Shown here: piece by piece, positions 11,656 to 19,425 of the stretch | Numbering within the stretch: the stretch's first letter is position 1 | Layout: each line of letters starts with the position of its first letter | From: Cedecea selenatireducens | GTDB lineage: Bacteria; Pseudomonadota; Gammaproteobacteria; Enterobacterales; Enterobacteriaceae | Length of the DNA stretch: 64,000 nucleotides | NCBI RefSeq assembly: GCF_042138895.1 | Contig: NZ_JBHIKW010000003.1 | Location: 62,001-126,000 of the forward strand | Reading direction: 5' to 3' | Program-made: the position numbers and the translations under genes | The notes under the pieces: model-generated | What the model saw: the letters and a program-made list of their open reading frames with translations, nothing else | Databases searched by the model: none | What the model was told of the DNA's origin: nothing

Positions 11656-13404
11656 ATGAAACAGGCAGCGTATAACAAATTTCCTGAAGTCCAGGTTGCT
11701 GAGTATGCCGGCCACGCCTGCCAGGGCTGGGAGGCGATCGCCCAGGCGGTAAAGTCGACGCTTTCTCAAAGCGGAAAAACCGTGCTGGTGATCGATTGTT
11801 ATCCAGGTGTACGCCTGGACGAGTTACGCCCACAGCTCATTGATGAGCTATGTCCGGCAAGAGTCATTAATGTCGAAGAGGCACGCCACAGCGAGCAGCA
11901 TCTGCATGACCTGCTGGCCGGAAATCTGACCGACGATCGCGTTTTTGGCGTCCTCTCCTGCCACCAGCTTATCGAGTTTTTCGACGCTGAGAAGCTGGCG
12001 CAGATGCAGCATGAAATAGAGGAAATGGATGCTGGCCTGGCGGTGGTTTATGGCTCCGGTGCCGCGCTGGTTCATGAAGGTGATGTGCTGGTGTATGCCG
12101 ACCTGGCGCGCTGGGAGATCCAGCAGCGTTTCCGAAGCGGCGAGCTGGGCAACTGGGGAACGGAGAATCAGCACGAAGATATACTGCGCCGCTACAAACG
12201 CGCCTTCTTTATTGAATGGCGCGTGTTCGACCGCCATAAAACGCCGTTGCTGAAACGCGCGAATTTTCTGTTGGATACCAATCAGAAGGATTCCCCAGCC
12301 CTGGTGACGGGCGAGGCACTGCGCCACGCGTTACAGCAAACAACCCGGCAGCCTTTCCGCGTCGTGCCCTTCTTCGACCCTGGAGTCTGGGGCGGACAGT
12401 GGATGAAGGAAAAATTCGATCTCGATCCCTCGAAGCCAAACTACGCATGGTGTTTTGACTGTGTGCCCGAGGAAAACAGCCTGTTACTGCGTATCGGTGA
12501 CGTGCGGATCGAGATCCCCTCTCAGGATCTGGTGCTGCTCTACCCTCGCCCGCTGCTTGGCGAAAAAGTTCATGCTCGTTTTGGCGCAGAGTTCCCGATC
12601 CGCTTTGATTTTCTGGATACCGTCGGCGGTCAGAATCTCAGCTTTCAGGTTCATCCGCTGACCGAGTACATCCAACAGCATTTCGGCATGCATTACACCC
12701 AGGATGAAAGCTACTACCTGCTGGAAGCCGAGCCGGGAGCAGAGGTCTATCTGGGGACCAAAACTGGCATCAACCCGCAGGAAATGCTGGACGATCTTGC
12801 CGCCGCTCAGCGCGGTGAAAAGACCTTTGATGACGAGAAATTTGTTAATCGTTTCCCGGCGCACAAGCACGACCATTTCCTGATCCCTGCGGGTACCGTT
12901 CACTGTTCTGGCTCAGGCGCTATGGTGCTGGAAATCAGCGCCACGCCTTACATCTTCACCTTCAAACTGTGGGACTGGGGCCGACTGGGGCTGGATGGTT
13001 TACCGCGCCCCGTGCATCTGGAACACGGTGCTCAAGTTATCGACTGGCAGAGGGATACGCGCTGGGTCGAACAGCATCTGATAAACCATTTCGAGCCAAT
13101 AGCCGAGGGAGATGGCTGGCACGAAGAACGAACCGGGCTTCATGAGCGTGAGTTTATTGAAACCCGGCGCCACTGGTTCAGCAAGCCGGTTACGCACCAC
13201 ACTCACGGTGGCGTGAACGTGCTTAATCTGGTGGAGGGCAGCGAAGCGGTGGTGGAAAGCCCAACTCACGCCTTTGAACCGTTTGTTGTTCATTATGCGG
13301 AAACATTCATCGTTCCGGCCGCCGTGGGCGAATATCGAATCTCACCTTATGGCGAGGGCGTCGGGCAGCAGCTCGCCACGATGAAAGCCTGGGTAAGGGG
13401 ATAA
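11656..13404 (+). CDS. Two-domain protein: uncharacterised N-terminal domain plus class I mannose-6-phosphate isomerase
   Basis: A 582-residue protein, first gene of the PTS operon. Residues about 230-582 are a cupin mannose-6-phosphate isomerase (type I): QVH at 331-333, Glu351 and His416 in PAGTVHCSG are the likely zinc-site residues. Such enzymes interconvert mannose-6-P and fructose-6-P. Residues 1 to about 215 are an extra domain not found in E. coli ManA (about 390 residues). It has a hydrophobic strand TVLVIDCYPG (42-51), a second one at AVVYGSGAALV, and a charged DILRRYKRAFFIEWR helix. This resembles a nucleoside/uridine-kinase-like alpha/beta fold but lacks a classical Walker A motif. 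Its role is unknown. The SD is AGGGAG and the next gene begins 4 bp after the stop. Confidence 0.85.
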   Translation: MKQAAYNKFPEVQVAEYAGHACQGWEAIAQAVKSTLSQSGKTVLVIDCYPGVRLDELRPQLIDELCPARVINVEEARHSEQHLHDLLAGNLTDDRVFGVLSCHQLIEFFDAEKLAQMQHEIEEMDAGLAVVYGSGAALVHEGDVLVYADLARWEIQQRFRSGELGNWGTENQHEDILRRYKRAFFIEWRVFDRHKTPLLKRANFLLDTNQKDSPALVTGEALRHALQQTTRQPFRVVPFFDPGVWGGQWMKEKFDLDPSKPNYAWCFDCVPEENSLLLRIGDVRIEIPSQDLVLLYPRPLLGEKVHARFGAEFPIRFDFLDTVGGQNLSFQVHPLTEYIQQHFGMHYTQDESYYLLEAEPGAEVYLGTKTGINPQEMLDDLAAAQRGEKTFDDEKFVNRFPAHKHDHFLIPAGTVHCSGSGAMVLEISATPYIFTFKLWDWGRLGLDGLPRPVHLEHGAQVIDWQRDTRWVEQHLINHFEPIAEGDGWHEERTGLHEREFIETRRHWFSKPVTHHTHGGVNVLNLVEGSEAVVESPTHAFEPFVVHYAETFIVPAAVGEYRISPYGEGVGQQLATMKAWVRG

Positions 13405-13407
13405 ATC

Positions 13408-13836
13408 ATGATTAACGTCATTCTTGCAACACACGGTCCGCTGGCGGAGGCGATGCTGGCAACCGCACGCATGGTCTACGGCGAACTGCCGCACGTTTTT
13501 CCGGTTATGTTGAGCGAAACCAAGGGCATCAACGGCTTCCAGGATGAGTTTGCTGGCGTGCTTCAGCAAGCAAGCAAAGGTGCTGACGGCGTACTGGTGC
13601 TGTGCGATTTACAGAGCGGTACGCCGTGGAATGTTGCCTGCCATCATGCATTCGCTCCCTCAACGACACCGCCAATCGCGGTGCTGGGCGGCGTTAACTT
13701 CCCGATGCTGTTACTCAGCGACGAGCAAAAAACACTCACCGACGTAGAACAAGCCGCCGCCGTACTGCTTGAGCAAACGAAAGATGCGGTTGTTCAGGCT
13801 CGCCTGGTTGAAACCCAGCAATCTGATGATTTTTAA
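13408..13836 (+). CDS. PTS mannose-family EIIA component
   Basis: A 142-residue cytoplasmic phosphocarrier that takes phosphate from HPr. The EIIA-Man fold is recognised by the N-terminal strand with the active His9 (ATHGPLAEAML), Asp-Leu-Gln-Ser-Gly-Thr-Pro near 67-73, and the GGVNFPMLL segment. Here EIIA is a separate protein, unlike the E. coli ManX fusion of IIA and IIB. The EIIB gene follows after 9 bp. Confidence 0.93.
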   Translation: MINVILATHGPLAEAMLATARMVYGELPHVFPVMLSETKGINGFQDEFAGVLQQASKGADGVLVLCDLQSGTPWNVACHHAFAPSTTPPIAVLGGVNFPMLLLSDEQKTLTDVEQAAAVLLEQTKDAVVQARLVETQQSDDF

Positions 13837-13845
13837 GGGGGCAAG

Positions 13846-14340
13846 ATGAGTATTTCATTTGTACGGATTGACGACCGGGTGATCCACGGTCAGTTGATCA
13901 CCCGATGGGCAAAAGAGCTGCCCTGTGACGGTATCGTGGCCATTGATGACGCCGTCGCAGCCGATCCGCTGCTTTCCTCAGTGATGAAAGGCGCGGTACA
14001 GGATACCAAAGTCTGGCTGTTCGATACCGCCACCGCCATTGAGAAGCTGCCGAAAATCATCGCCAGCGAAAAGCGCTATTTCGTGATTGGCAAGTCACCG
14101 GTCACGCTTCAGCGCATCGAGCAGGCGGGCGTCAGCCTGCAAAACGCTAACCGTAAAATTAACGTTGGGCCGATGAGCGCCCGCGCCAACACCACCACTA
14201 TTGGGCCAAACCAGGCGGTCAGCGGAGAAGAAGCTTCGGCATTCGACTATCTGGCAGAGCGTGGGCATCAGATTGAGTTTCGCCTGGTGCCGGACGCAAG
14301 CTGCTATAGCTGGCAGGACGCCCGTCAAAAAATAAAATAA
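13846..14340 (+). CDS. PTS mannose/fructose/sorbose-family EIIB component
   Basis: A 164-residue phosphotransferase subunit that accepts phosphate from EIIA and hands it to the incoming sugar. The signature RIDDRVIHGQL is at residues 7-17; His14 is the predicted phosphorylation site. The PMSARANTT segment corresponds to the conserved N-x-G-x-M region. The EIIC gene follows after 10 bp with the ribosome-binding site AAGGAG. Confidence 0.94.
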   Translation: MSISFVRIDDRVIHGQLITRWAKELPCDGIVAIDDAVAADPLLSSVMKGAVQDTKVWLFDTATAIEKLPKIIASEKRYFVIGKSPVTLQRIEQAGVSLQNANRKINVGPMSARANTTTIGPNQAVSGEEASAFDYLAERGHQIEFRLVPDASCYSWQDARQKIK

Positions 14341-14350
14341 GGAGTGCATC

Positions 14351-15145
14351 ATGGCTTTTGAAGCTGCGTTAATCGGCATTCTCTGTTACCTCGGTGCGCT
14401 CAGCAGCCCCTGGCTGCTCGGGCTCACCGGCGGCTGGTATCTGATTACCCGCCCGCTGGTTTCAGGCATGCTGGTGGGGTTTATCCTTGGCGATGTGCAA
14501 ACCGGGATTATCATCGGCGTGGCCGTGCAGGCGGTCTACATTGCGATGGTAACCCCCGGAGGATCGATGCCGGCAGACCTTAACTTTGTCGCCTTCCCGG
14601 CGATTGCGCTGGGGATCTTATCGAATAAAGGGCCGGAAGTGGCCGTAGCGCTTGCCGCGACCATCGGCATTGCGGGCACGGTACTGTTTAACGCCATGCT
14701 GGTGCTGAACTCGTGGTGGAACCATCGGGCGGACATTGCACTGGAGAAAGGTGATGAGCGCGGTATTTACCTCAACAGCGCCATCTGGCCCCAGGCCACC
14801 AACTTCCTGATGCGCTTTGTGCCGACCTTCATCGCCGTCTATTTTGGCGCACAGTACATCAATGGATTTATGGATAGCCTGCCACACGTCGTGCTATCGA
14901 CGATGAACGTGCTCGGCGGCATTCTGCCTGCGGTAGGCATCGCCATTCTGTTGAAGCAAATCATCAAAAACTACAGCATGCTGATCTACTTCCTGGTGGG
15001 CTTTATCTGCATCGTTTTCCTGAAGCTAAATATGGTGGCGCTGGTTATCGTCGGCAGCCTTTTAGCCCTAATCCATTACAACTACAAGCCAGAGCCACAG
15101 CCAGCAAATACGGCGAAACCGGCCGATGACGAGGATGAATTCTGA
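14351..15145 (+). CDS. PTS mannose/fructose/sorbose-family EIIC component
   Basis: A 264-residue integral membrane subunit of the permease. It shows the family segment GGWYLITRPLVSGMLVGFILG and the EIIC-Man signature GVAVQAVYIAMVTPGGSMPAD (residues about 55-78), with about 7-8 hydrophobic helices. The C-terminal tail (PEPQPANTAKPADDEDEF) is acidic and probably cytoplasmic. Its TGA overlaps the EIID ATG by 1 nt. Confidence 0.93.
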   Translation: MAFEAALIGILCYLGALSSPWLLGLTGGWYLITRPLVSGMLVGFILGDVQTGIIIGVAVQAVYIAMVTPGGSMPADLNFVAFPAIALGILSNKGPEVAVALAATIGIAGTVLFNAMLVLNSWWNHRADIALEKGDERGIYLNSAIWPQATNFLMRFVPTFIAVYFGAQYINGFMDSLPHVVLSTMNVLGGILPAVGIAILLKQIIKNYSMLIYFLVGFICIVFLKLNMVALVIVGSLLALIHYNYKPEPQPANTAKPADDEDEF

Positions 15146-15963
15146 TGGAAGATCGCAAACTCACCCGCCAGGATCTGCGCCGCTGCTGGCGCAGCTGGAT
15201 GATGTATAACCTTTCTTCAATGAGCTTCGAACGCCTGGAATCCTTCGGCTTTTGCCTGAGTATGCTGCCCGTGGCGAAAAAGCTTTATCCGGATCTTCAG
15301 CAGCGTAAGGAGATGCTCAAACGGCATGCGTCGTTTTACAACACGGAACCGCAGCTGGGCGCTATCGTTAACGGCATGGTGCTGGGTCTGGAAGAGAAAC
15401 GCGCCAACGGAGAACCTATCGACGGTGAAACCATCAACACCCTGAAAGTGGGGCTGATGGGGCCGGTCGCAGGGATTGGCGACTCCATGATTCCCGGTAT
15501 GCTGATTCCTATCCTGTTAAGCATCGGGATGGCGCTGGCGGCAGGCGGCAATATTCTTGGACCGCTGTTCTACTGCGTGGCCTGGCTGGCAATCATTGTT
15601 CCCGGCTCGTGGTTCCTGTTCCTTAAAGGCTACCGGATGGGCTCAACGTCGGTTGAGATGCTGGTCAGCAGCAAATCAAACCGGCTGCGCGAAGCGCTTT
15701 CGCTGCTCGGCGTATTTGTGATGGGCGGCGTGGCTGCGAGCTACGTCAAATTAGGCACCGGGCTGGAGTTCATCACTAAAGACGGCGTGAATATCCATTT
15801 ACAGCAAATGCTGGACGGTATTTTCCCGCAGCTTTTACCGCTGGTGGTGGTACTGGGGACCTGGTATTTGATGGCAAAACGCGGCCTGTCGCCGGTTAAG
15901 GCAATGTTGATGCTGCTGGTTATTGCAGCTCTTGGTGTCGCGGTTGGATTATTTGCAGCTTAA
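15145..15963 (+). CDS. PTS mannose/fructose/sorbose-family EIID component
   Basis: A 272-residue membrane subunit that, with EIIC, forms the sugar channel. It begins with the EIID-typical amphipathic region (LTRQDLRRCWRSWM) and the SSMSFERLESFGFCLSM segment, followed by the GLMGPVAGIGDS motif near residue 108 and C-terminal hydrophobic helices. It is the last gene of the operon, followed by a strong hairpin. There is no kinase, aldolase, dehydrogenase or glycosidase in the operon. Confidence 0.93.
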   Translation: MEDRKLTRQDLRRCWRSWMMYNLSSMSFERLESFGFCLSMLPVAKKLYPDLQQRKEMLKRHASFYNTEPQLGAIVNGMVLGLEEKRANGEPIDGETINTLKVGLMGPVAGIGDSMIPGMLIPILLSIGMALAAGGNILGPLFYCVAWLAIIVPGSWFLFLKGYRMGSTSVEMLVSSKSNRLREALSLLGVFVMGGVAASYVKLGTGLEFITKDGVNIHLQQMLDGIFPQLLPLVVVLGTWYLMAKRGLSPVKAMLMLLVIAALGVAVGLFAA

Positions 15964-15969
15964 CGTTAC

Positions 15970-15993
15970 CCCCTCCTCCGCACGGAGGAGGGG
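15970..15993. terminator. Hairpin between convergent PTS operon and cupin-isomerase pair
   Basis: A 10-bp GC-rich perfect stem (15970-15979 with 15984-15993), GCAC loop, is followed by ATTTTC on the plus strand. It sits in the 36-bp gap between two convergent operons and probably terminates both. Confidence 0.75.
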
Positions 15994-15999
15994 ACATTT

Positions 16000-16782
16000 T
16001 CAAGGGTGAAAATTCACCCACTTCTCGGCAACCATTCCCGGTTTTGAAATAAACTGAAAACGAGCCGGATCGTCCACAAATTGCTGATATAGCGGCTCAT
16101 CTGTAATCCCAAACTCCCGATATTTACGCGGGGAGGTCGTGTGCAGGCGACCCGGCATATAATGTCGGTTATGCTGCCAGGCAACGTGCTCATCCTGCAA
16201 AATCGGATACCACGCCAGCCCCTTGTAGGCCCGCACCGCCTCATATTCAAAACCGTATTCCCTGTCGCACCACGCCCCAAACGTTAAAGGCTCGTGCGGC
16301 GAAGCAGAAACGGTAGCATGGGCCCAGCCGGGTGGCACCAGCACCTTATCGCCAGCTTCAGCCAATATTGCAAAGCAACGGCCCGGATCGTCGGCCACAA
16401 ACTCCTGCATATAGATAATCGCCTTCCCCTGCCAGATTTCATACAGTTCGGGCGGCGACCAGCCGCTGTGAGCGCTGACCCGATGAATATGCCCCTGGCT
16501 GCGAATGGGTTCTTCGCCCAAACGCCCGGACGCATAGGTCACCACGCCAAAAAGCAACATTCGCTTCTTCAGTTCGGCAATATCACTTATCCGGGCGACG
16601 TCCATTGCAATCGCATACACCTGTTCCGGCCCTGTACATTCAGGATCCCGCAGAGAAGCTCGGATTTGATCCAGCGTGCGGATTTCAGGCAAAGGCCCCA
16701 GCGTTTCTTCGCCATAGCTGAACCCCATAGGCTGATGATGAATCAGCATATCCAGGCCGTATTTTTTTACGCTGTCAGTCAT
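16000..16782 (-). CDS. Cupin-type glucose-6-phosphate isomerase homolog (longer paralog)
   Basis: A 260-residue protein of the archaeal-type (PF06560-like) phosphoglucose isomerase family. The likely metal site is His98-x-His100 (SQGHIH), Glu112 (PELYEIWQG) and His155 (PPGWAHATV). Compared with its neighbour the spacing between the His pair and the Glu is stretched from 7 to 12 residues (RVSAHSGWSPPE). It also has an added N-terminal region (1-60) and a C-terminal extension of about 70 residues. I chose the ATG at 16782, which overlaps the upstream gene by 8 nt and suggests translational coupling. The altered pocket may mean a different substrate from glucose-6-P. Confidence 0.82.
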   Translation of the reverse strand: MTDSVKKYGLDMLIHHQPMGFSYGEETLGPLPEIRTLDQIRASLRDPECTGPEQVYAIAMDVARISDIAELKKRMLLFGVVTYASGRLGEEPIRSQGHIHRVSAHSGWSPPELYEIWQGKAIIYMQEFVADDPGRCFAILAEAGDKVLVPPGWAHATVSASPHEPLTFGAWCDREYGFEYEAVRAYKGLAWYPILQDEHVAWQHNRHYMPGRLHTTSPRKYREFGITDEPLYQQFVDDPARFQFISKPGMVAEKWVNFHP

Positions 16783-17335
16783 GGCTAGCCTCCGCGCGCC
16801 AGCCAGTGCCGTCGGTCTTGATCCTGACGGAAAATCCGTCCGACAGAGTGGCGTAATCATGCCCGGCAACCGTTGGCCAAACAGCAAGAGCGGAAAGAAT
16901 TTCGCCGCCCGTATTGATGAGCCGGTGCGCTGTATACCCGGGAATGATATGCACGGATCCGGCGGTAACTATCTCGACCCGGGCTTCACCTCGTTCGTTT
17001 TGCAGCAGCAATAATCCGCAGCCGCGCAGGCCGAAATAGACTTCGCCCTGCTCCCGGCGCGCATGAAAATGGCCACGAGTCATAAAAAACTCATCGCCAA
17101 CCCGGCCTGGGTGTACGTGAGTCACGCCGGTAAAAAGCGCACCTTCGCAAGTTTCAGTTTGCAGAACGTCAACATCATAGACAGCCTGGCCAGGCTCACA
17201 TCGTTGCCAGCTTTTTGTGTCGGCAAAAACGCCAGCCAGCGCGGCTATATCGGTGGTTTTGCGGATAACGGGGCCATTTTTCAGCGCGCCCGTTTGCCAT
17301 GCCACATGGGGTGGCACGAGAGTAGAAAGTGTCAT
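16775..17335 (-). CDS. Cupin-type (archaeal-like) glucose-6-phosphate isomerase homolog
   Basis: A 186-residue cupin. The motif TRGHFHARREQGEVYFGLRG (residues 86-105) followed by PGYTAHRLIN gives His89, His91, Glu98 and His137. This is the metal tetrad known from Pyrococcus furiosus PGI at almost the same positions (88, 90, 97, 136). The family interconverts glucose-6-P and fructose-6-P; activity on a related aldose-6-P is possible here. It is the first gene of a two-gene operon, with SD GGAG 8 nt before the ATG. It is preceded by an operator and a CRP site, and is opposed to the PTS operon. Confidence 0.85.
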   Translation of the reverse strand: MTLSTLVPPHVAWQTGALKNGPVIRKTTDIAALAGVFADTKSWQRCEPGQAVYDVDVLQTETCEGALFTGVTHVHPGRVGDEFFMTRGHFHARREQGEVYFGLRGCGLLLLQNERGEARVEIVTAGSVHIIPGYTAHRLINTGGEILSALAVWPTVAGHDYATLSDGFSVRIKTDGTGWRAEASHD

Positions 17336-17380
17336 GTTTATCTCCGGCCCGAGGAGAACAACTTCATCGACACACTAACA

Positions 17381-17396
17381 GATTAATCGATTAACC
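17381..17396. promoter_or_regulatory. LacI-type operator of the cupin-isomerase pair
   Basis: GATTAATCGATTAACC contains the same perfect TTAATCGATTAA palindrome (17383-17394) as the site before the PTS operon; on the minus strand it is the identical 16-mer. It lies 46 bp upstream of the first cupin gene. Confidence 0.8.
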
Positions 17397-17416
17397 TGAA
17401 GACGAATGAACAAGCT

Positions 17417-17432
17417 TGCGAACGCAATCACA
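17417..17432. promoter_or_regulatory. Near-consensus CRP-binding site of the cupin-isomerase pair
   Basis: On the minus strand TGTGA-TTGCGT-TCGCA matches 9 of 10 core CRP positions. It is centred 36 bp upstream of the operator palindrome. With the CRP site before the PTS operon it supports joint catabolite control. Confidence 0.65.
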
Positions 17433-17485
17433 CTCCTGGAACCGGAAGGCAGAGCTCACCGAAATATCCCTATGCTGGATTCCAC

Positions 17486-18403
17486 TCAAGGCGCCAGCGC
17501 CAGCACCTCAGAGACCCACGCCTGAAAACCGGGAACGTCGATATCCAACGCAACCTGAGCGTTTGCCGGGCGCTCCAGGCGATGCTCCAGGTCCACGACC
17601 GTGGTTCCGCTGGTATAAGTCCCGTGCGTTTCCACCGCAACGAAACAAGAGTAAGTTTGAAACAGTTCGGGTTTAACCAGCCACGCAATGGCGGTCAAAT
17701 CATGCATTCGCAGCCCGGTTTCCATGCTGCCGCTGCGGTAATGACTGAATAGCGCATGCAGCATTTTCCCGGTGCGGTTCAGCTCAGGCAGGCGAGCCAG
17801 GTACTCAGGGGAAAGTATGGCCCGGCTGGTAACGTCCAGCCCGCACATGACTATCTCCAGGCCGCTCTCAAAAACACGGGCCGCGGCTTCAGGATCGATA
17901 GCGATGTTGAATTCGGCGGTCGGCGTAAAGTTCCCTCGCCCCGCAGATCCGCCCATCATAACCACACGCTTAATGCGCGCCTTGCACTCCGGGTACTGAG
18001 TCAGCAGCAAAGCGACGTTGGTCAGCGGGCCAATGGTGACCAAAGTAACCGGCTCATCGCTGTTTATCAGGCAATCGTACATAGCCTGAAATGCGGGCAC
18101 CGGCAGCGCATGACGAGACGTTTCGGTAAAGACATAACCTTCCATCCCCGATTCGCCGTGCACGTAGGCAGCATCCCGCAATGGACGCAGCAGCGGTACC
18201 GAAGCGCCCCTGGCAACGGGCGTATCTTTTTGCCAAAACTCCAGCAGCTGCAGCGCATTCCGCGTGGTTTTCTCCACCGACACATTCCCGGCGACGGTGG
18301 CGATCAGTTTCAAATCCAGCTGGGGTGCAAACAGGGCCGCCGCGAGGGCAACCGCATCGTCGATACCGGGATCGGTATCAAGAATAATCGGGGTTCTGGT
18401 CAT
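17486..18403 (-). CDS. rihC: Non-specific ribonucleoside hydrolase RihC
   Basis: RihC cleaves purine and pyrimidine ribonucleosides to base and ribose in salvage. The 305-residue product starts MTRTPIILDTDPGIDDAVAL with the DTDPGxDD calcium-binding signature of the IU-nucleoside hydrolase family. The HYRSGSMETGLRMHDLTAIAWL segment carries the second Asp. I chose the ATG at 18403, with SD GGAGA 8 nt upstream; the open frame runs 15 codons further. It lies 71 bp downstream of ispH, behind an intrinsic terminator, so it is expected to have its own promoter or to depend on readthrough. Confidence 0.95.
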   Translation of the reverse strand: MTRTPIILDTDPGIDDAVALAAALFAPQLDLKLIATVAGNVSVEKTTRNALQLLEFWQKDTPVARGASVPLLRPLRDAAYVHGESGMEGYVFTETSRHALPVPAFQAMYDCLINSDEPVTLVTIGPLTNVALLLTQYPECKARIKRVVMMGGSAGRGNFTPTAEFNIAIDPEAAARVFESGLEIVMCGLDVTSRAILSPEYLARLPELNRTGKMLHALFSHYRSGSMETGLRMHDLTAIAWLVKPELFQTYSCFVAVETHGTYTSGTTVVDLEHRLERPANAQVALDIDVPGFQAWVSEVLALAP

Positions 18404-18414
18404 GCTTTTCTCCA

Positions 18415-18448
18415 TAAAAAATGCCAGCGGGCATACACCAGCTGGCAT
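18415..18448 (-). terminator. Intrinsic terminator downstream of ispH
   Basis: On the minus strand an 8-bp stem (ATGCCAGC, 18441-18448 with 18421-18428) with a 12-nt loop is followed by a run of six T. It ends a few bases before the rihC ribosome-binding site. Confidence 0.8.
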
Positions 18449-18474
18449 CTTCTCATAAACGTAAATCGACGACG

Positions 18475-19425
18475 CTAATCTACTTCACGGATGTCGACCC
18501 GCAGCTCACGCGGCACTTCAAACACGATGTTCTCTTCGCGCCCGGTCAGCTCCTGGGCTTCACTGCCGCCCAGCTCACGCAGGCGGGTAATGACGTTCTG
18601 CACCAGCACGTCCGGCGCAGAAGCCCCGGCGGTAACGCCGACGCAATTTGCCTCTTTTACCCAGGATTCCTGGATATCCGCGGCGTCATCAATCAGGTAG
18701 GCCGCCTTCCCCATTCGCTGTGCCAGTTCGGCAAGGCGGTTGGAGTTAGAGGAGTTTTTAGACCCTACAACCAGCACCACATCGGCTTCACTGGCTAGCG
18801 CACGCACCGCTTCCTGGCGGTTAGTGGTGGCATAGCAAATGTCGTCTTTACGCGGGCCGATGATTTTCGGGAAGCGCTTGCGCAGGGCGTCAATCACGTC
18901 CGAAGTATCGTCCACGGAAAGCGTGGTCTGGGTCATAAACGACAGATTGCTTTCGTCTTTAACCTCAAGCGTCCAGACATCATCCGGCGACTCGACCAGG
19001 TACATTCCGCCTTTCGGGTTGCTGTACTGGCCCATGGTGCCTTCGACTTCCGGGTGGCCGGCATGGCCGATCAGAATCGACTCTTCGCCGCGACGGCTGG
19101 CACGCGCCACTTCCATATGCACTTTTGTCACCAGCGGACAGGTGGCATCGAAGACCGTCAGCTCGCGGCTTTTGGCTTCGTTACGCACCGCCTGAGAAAC
19201 GCCGTGCGCCGAAAAAATCAGGATCGCGCCGTCCGGCACTTCGCTGATCTGCTCGATGAAAATCGCCCCACGCTCGCGCAGGCTGTCCACCACGTAGCGG
19301 TTATGCACAACTTCGTGGCGAACGTAGATTGGCGCGCCGTAAATCTGCAGCGCGTTTTCGACAATGCTGATAGCGCGGTCGACCCCAGCACAAAAGCCTC
19401 TGGGATTAGCCAACAGGATCTGCAT
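18475..19425 (-). CDS. ispH: 4-hydroxy-3-methylbut-2-enyl diphosphate reductase (LytB)
   Basis: IspH is the last enzyme of the MEP isoprenoid pathway, producing IPP and DMAPP with an iron-sulphur cluster. It is 316 residues as in E. coli. The three cluster cysteines are present at Cys12 (ANPRGFCAG), Cys96 (DATCPLV) and about Cys197 (DDICYATT). The start overlaps the 3' end of fkpB by 20 nt, the end of the ribF-ileS-lspA-fkpB-ispH chain. Confidence 0.98.
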   Translation of the reverse strand: MQILLANPRGFCAGVDRAISIVENALQIYGAPIYVRHEVVHNRYVVDSLRERGAIFIEQISEVPDGAILIFSAHGVSQAVRNEAKSRELTVFDATCPLVTKVHMEVARASRRGEESILIGHAGHPEVEGTMGQYSNPKGGMYLVESPDDVWTLEVKDESNLSFMTQTTLSVDDTSDVIDALRKRFPKIIGPRKDDICYATTNRQEAVRALASEADVVLVVGSKNSSNSNRLAELAQRMGKAAYLIDDAADIQESWVKEANCVGVTAGASAPDVLVQNVITRLRELGGSEAQELTGREENIVFEVPRELRVDIREVD

